This document shows positions 6,425 to 9,605 of a stretch of 9,605 bases of DNA, piece after piece. Location: the NCBI GenBank assembly GCA_020058965.1, contig JAGVCY010000245.1, forward strand, positions 1-9,605. The letters run 5' to 3'. The translations under genes and the position numbers were made by a program. Below the pieces are notes generated by a model, which was not told the DNA's origin, ran no database searches, and was given only the letters and a program-made list of their open reading frames with translations. Origin of the DNA: Candidatus Omnitrophota bacterium. GTDB lineage: Bacteria; Omnitrophota; Gorgyraeia; 2-02-FULL-51-18; JAGOUK01. Each line of letters opens with the position of its first letter. The stretch's first letter is position 1.

Positions 6425-6453
6425 TTGAAATTGGTTGTTTTATTGGGCATACT
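6425..6453 (+). promoter_or_regulatory. Candidate promoter of the giant exported protein
   Basis: TTGAAA (6425-6430) and CATACT (6448-6453) are separated by 17 bases, matching the consensus at five and four of six positions. It lies just after the tRNA-Leu terminator, where a new promoter is needed. The remaining leader to 6518 is about 60 bases, and GGGGAAG (6498-6504) is a possible but distant ribosome site. Confidence 0.35.
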
Positions 6454-6518
6454 CCTAGTAGGGTGTCGAAAAATGTCAGGGGAAGGGTGAGGTGTTTGGG
6501 GAAGCAAGTTTTTTGTCT

Positions 6519-9500
6519 ATGAAACTAAAACTATTAATAAGAATTATTAGCATGGCGTTGGTGGTGACCTTCACCGCGCAGGAGCTGGCTTGGGCGGCGC
6601 CCAGTGCGCTCGCGCCTGCTGTTAGACCTACGCCCCTCCCGGCACTCCAGGATGTTCTTCAAAACCCCTCCTTGCTTCCGGTTCCGACAGGGGCCGTTCG
6701 GATGCGGGAATTTTGGCCCGGCACCAACGGCAAGCTCATCATTCACATTCAGGACGCACACGCCAATTGGAGCGGCCAGAAGCATTCCGCCGAAGCGCTC
6801 CGGTTCTGGATGGACCGCTACCCGGTGCGGGTTGTTCTTTCGGAAGGCGCGGCGGGCGACGCGTCACTCTCGGGCGTTCGGGAAAAGATGCCCAAGGCGG
6901 ATTTGAAGCTTGCAGCCGATCGGCTGTTGTGGGATGGCATGATCACCGGACACGAGCATTTGAATTTGACCGGCGACAAGGACTTCCGCATCATCGGAAT
7001 CGAAGATGAGGCGTTGTATGAAAAAAACTTGAACGAATACGCCACGGTCGCTAAGTCCAGAGGGGAAGTTGCCGCGTATCTTGGGAGGATACGCAACTCG
7101 ATCCGCGCGCTGAAGACCAGGATTTATCCCAAAGAACTTTTAGAATACGAAGCAGGGTCGGAGGCGGCCGAAACGACGGAGTTTGGTCAAAATCGAAAAC
7201 GGCTTCTTAAGCTTGCCGGAAAAGATTTGGATGCCGATCGGTACCCGGAGCTAGTCAATTTATCCGCGGTGGAGGCCGAAGAAGGTCAGATCAATCTCGA
7301 AGCCCTGAGGCATGATCCTGACTTTAAGACCGAGGCCGGTCACCAGTATCAGCGCCATCTTCAGGCCATCGCCCGATTGGATTATGAAAAAATATTCCGC
7401 GAAACCGAAGCGCTGGAGGCGGAGGCATACGATAGGCGCCTGAAGACCCCCGAAGACCGGACGGTGCGCGTGCTGGATCGGTATGTCGCCCTGCTTGAAA
7501 AAGCATATCGACTCCAGCTCTCGTACGAAGAAAATTTGACGCTCAATCAGTTGTATCCTCAGCTCCCGCCTATTTCCTGGCAGGCGTTTCTTAATATGCG
7601 CTTGTCCGAACTCAACGCCTGGGACTCGCTCATCCCTTACGATGAGATGTTGGAAAAATCGCCCGAAGCGATATTTAAGTTTTATCGGACCGTTGCGGAC
7701 CGCGACGGAGCTTTTGTCAAAAATACCGACCAGGCATTCCGCGACACCGGATCCAGCGCCGTATTTTTGATCACCGGCGGCTATCACACCGACCATCTCG
7801 TCTCGCTTCTCAAAAAATCCGGCTACTCCATCGCCGTCGCCACGCCCCAGGTGAGCCACGAGACCGACTCCGGTAAGTACGAAAAAATCCTTCTCACTTC
7901 CGTGCCCGCCAAAGCGGCCGCTTCCACGCTCCTGGCGCCGCTGGCCTCCACCCGTTTGGCCGCCGGCCGGTTGAGCGGGTATCGACCCGATTCACCCGGC
8001 GCCGCTTCTCTGGCGACAGAGATCCTCCGCCCCGGCACCGCTCCTACCGCCGCGCGATTGGCTGGGTCAAATGCATATTTGGAGTCGGATCGTGAGGCAG
8101 AGAAATACACCAAAGAATTCATAGATGCGGTTAATTCGGGTTCTGAAAAATTACTGCGAGAGGTACCCGAGGCGGAGGGGCTCATTCGAGCGATTAAGGA
8201 TGGGTATCTTTATCAGGCGTTGACGAACGAGATGGAGACGCCCTATGAAGTCTTGAGCCGCATCCGGAACAACAAAGATAGCAGATGGAATGGAATCAGG
8301 GCTATTTATAGGAAAAATATTTCTGAGAATCTCACCGCAGATGAATCTGAAAAAATCATCCGATTCATTTTTACAATAAAACGCTTCATTGATCTCTCCG
8401 AAGACATCCTCTTACCCCCCGCTGAATTATCAGTGAAGCGTGTGCAGATCTATCTTCGGACCGCCGAAGAGATGCTTGTGGAGATTGAAAAAATCATTGA
8501 TCTTGGCCGGCGGAAGTATCCGCGCGACGAAGTGATCGCCGCCAGATTACATGTCGCATACGCCCTCAAAATCGTCGAAAACAGAACCGACCGGGCGGAG
8601 TGGGCAACGGATCTTCATAATGAGCTGATCTGGGTGGTGAAGCATTTTAAAGCCAGAGAGGCGGCCTTTCAAAAGATCGGCACTATCAAATTTATTTTGG
8701 AAGCAGCTATCCACGCCACGCGCGACGCGGCTGAGGCTTTGCATCAGCAGGTTGAGGAAAGAATCGTCGACACGGGCGACGGTCCGCTCTTGCCCAGCTG
8801 GCTTGAGCGTACCCGAGACTATTGGACAAGCCCGATCGGGCGAACAACCCTTCTTTTTGCCGGGCCGTTTTTGGCCGCGTACGCAGTCGTCGTATTGAGC
8901 GCTCTTCACTGGGTGGAATATTTTTGTAACAACCGTTCAGCCGCTTTTATGGATTCCATCCAACCCATCGGTTACACGACAGTGTCTCTTTCCGGTGTCT
9001 TTGCGCTTCTGATTCATTTAGCCGGCCGCTATCGGGGCCGTTTGGTTCGCGATGAAAAGCGCCGATACTTCAGGATGACCCATAACCCGTTCACTTATAT
9101 CGAGCGCTTAAAAGCAAAAGCTGAAGAAATAAATATCGGGGCCGATTCCGGCCTGACTCGGATCCTTGATGCGAACGATCCGCCCGTGATAAAAGTCATC
9201 CAGATCCGTCGTCATTGGAGGGAATTTGCCGAAGATATAAAAGACTATCGGATGCAGGAGTTATTGGAGCTGAGTCAATGGATCAATTTGGGAGATGAAG
9301 GTATCAGAGCCGAAGCGTTTCATAAAACCTTGGATCAAATATATTCAAAAGTTGAGGCCGCGGTCCTGACAACTCAGTTAAGTGCCGCAAAGAAGCGGGA
9401 ACTGCGTCATGTGGCTAAGTCCATTCGGGGAGTTGGGGTGCGTCCGGATAAAGTCAGTTCGGAGATTGCCGATCTTGCGGGAATACTTGTCCGCATTGAA

Positions 9501-9605
9501 AACCTAAGATTGGCGAGCTTCACGGTATCCGAAAACGACGATCGGTCGAAGCGACAGGAGATCTACGAAGATTTGAGAAGTCTTCGCTATCAGCTCATTG
9601 TGGCG
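6519..9605 (+). CDS. Giant exported protein with putative Tiki/TraB/ChaN-like domain (3' partial)
   Basis: The frame is open from ATG 6519 to the window end: 1029 residues with no stop. A signal peptide is clear: basic start MKLKLLIRI, apolar core, and a likely cut after LAWA (A26), followed by APSALAP. Residues about 70-450 form one domain, with IIHIQDAHANW (H76, D79, H81), VVLSEGAAGD (E109), RIIGIEDEALYEKN (E162) and, near its end, ITGGYHTDHL (H423) before SIAVATP. That pattern of an early His, Glu residues at strand ends, then 'GG-x-H' before a short helix recalls the Tiki/TraB/ChaN/EreA-like superfamily. This is my inference. Residues about 465-518 are an Ala/Arg-rich linker (TRLAAGRLSG, TAARLAGS). 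Then come a charged helical region, two apolar segments (about 776-797 and 819-840), and a further helical, coiled-coil-like part to the edge. Such proteins recur in Omnitrophota genomes; the function is unknown. It is separated from pckG by tRNA-Leu and a terminator. Confidence 0.9.
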   Translation, partial: MKLKLLIRIISMALVVTFTAQELAWAAPSALAPAVRPTPLPALQDVLQNPSLLPVPTGAVRMREFWPGTNGKLIIHIQDAHANWSGQKHSAEALRFWMDRYPVRVVLSEGAAGDASLSGVREKMPKADLKLAADRLLWDGMITGHEHLNLTGDKDFRIIGIEDEALYEKNLNEYATVAKSRGEVAAYLGRIRNSIRALKTRIYPKELLEYEAGSEAAETTEFGQNRKRLLKLAGKDLDADRYPELVNLSAVEAEEGQINLEALRHDPDFKTEAGHQYQRHLQAIARLDYEKIFRETEALEAEAYDRRLKTPEDRTVRVLDRYVALLEKAYRLQLSYEENLTLNQLYPQLPPISWQAFLNMRLSELNAWDSLIPYDEMLEKSPEAIFKFYRTVADRDGAFVKNTDQAFRDTGSSAVFLITGGYHTDHLVSLLKKSGYSIAVATPQVSHETDSGKYEKILLTSVPAKAAASTLLAPLASTRLAAGRLSGYRPDSPGAASLATEILRPGTAPTAARLAGSNAYLESDREAEKYTKEFIDAVNSGSEKLLREVPEAEGLIRAIKDGYLYQALTNEMETPYEVLSRIRNNKDSRWNGIRAIYRKNISENLTADESEKIIRFIFTIKRFIDLSEDILLPPAELSVKRVQIYLRTAEEMLVEIEKIIDLGRRKYPRDEVIAARLHVAYALKIVENRTDRAEWATDLHNELIWVVKHFKAREAAFQKIGTIKFILEAAIHATRDAAEALHQQVEERIVDTGDGPLLPSWLERTRDYWTSPIGRTTLLFAGPFLAAYAVVVLSALHWVEYFCNNRSAAFMDSIQPIGYTTVSLSGVFALLIHLAGRYRGRLVRDEKRRYFRMTHNPFTYIERLKAKAEEINIGADSGLTRILDANDPPVIKVIQIRRHWREFAEDIKDYRMQELLELSQWINLGDEGIRAEAFHKTLDQIYSKVEAAVLTTQLSAAKKRELRHVAKSIRGVGVRPDKVSSEIADLAGILVRIENLRLASFTVSENDDRSKRQEIYEDLRSLRYQLIVA

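Noticed and set aside
7260..7859. A 199-codon open frame on the minus strand within the giant protein gene
   Set aside because: It lies wholly opposite the signal-peptide-bearing protein, whose motifs are intact through this stretch. No ribosome site or domain supports it.

Overview
The window most likely comes from a Gram-negative, host-unknown bacterium of the Omnitrophota (Candidatus Omnitrophica) type. This is an inference, not a search result. It rests mainly on the very long exported protein at the right end, whose signal peptide is followed by a 'PSALAP' segment and an 'IHIQDAHANW' domain. It also rests on the large cellobiose-phosphorylase-like protein at the left end and on a beta-repeat protein next to a STAS protein. 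The DNA is moderately GC-rich, and nearly all of it is coded on the + strand.

Layout from left to right: (1) the 3' part of a large GH94-like (alpha/alpha)6-barrel protein, open at the left edge (1-1629). (2) gltX, a short glutamyl-tRNA synthetase (1667-2983). (3) An intergenic stretch with an imperfect direct/inverted repeat (3011-3092), followed by tRNA-Gln(CTG) (3143-3216). (4) A single-domain STAS protein (3237-3554), an unrecognised beta-repeat protein (3582-4439) and GTP-type PEP carboxykinase pckG (4444-6213). These three are closely spaced (27 and 4 bases apart) and probably co-transcribed. (5) An exact TATAAT box, tRNA-Leu with the unusual anticodon AAG (6293-6374), and an intrinsic terminator (6381-6411). 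(6) A weak promoter and a giant exported protein that starts at 6519 and is still open at the right edge (more than 1029 residues).

Functionally this mixes housekeeping genes (tRNA charging, two tRNAs, PEP/oxaloacetate interconversion) with lineage-type accessory proteins. gltX sits directly upstream of a tRNA-Gln gene. The STAS and beta-repeat proteins, sharing an apparent operon with pckG, may form a small signalling or structural module of unknown role.

The best leads are: the giant protein, with a putative Tiki/TraB/ChaN-like N-terminal domain and a puzzling membrane hairpin; the Leu-AAG tRNA, which would need inosine or unmodified A34 decoding; the deletion of the cysteine-bearing insert in GltX; and the STAS/beta-repeat pair. 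No phage, insertion sequence, CRISPR array or defence system was seen. No stretch over 300 bases lacks a gene.
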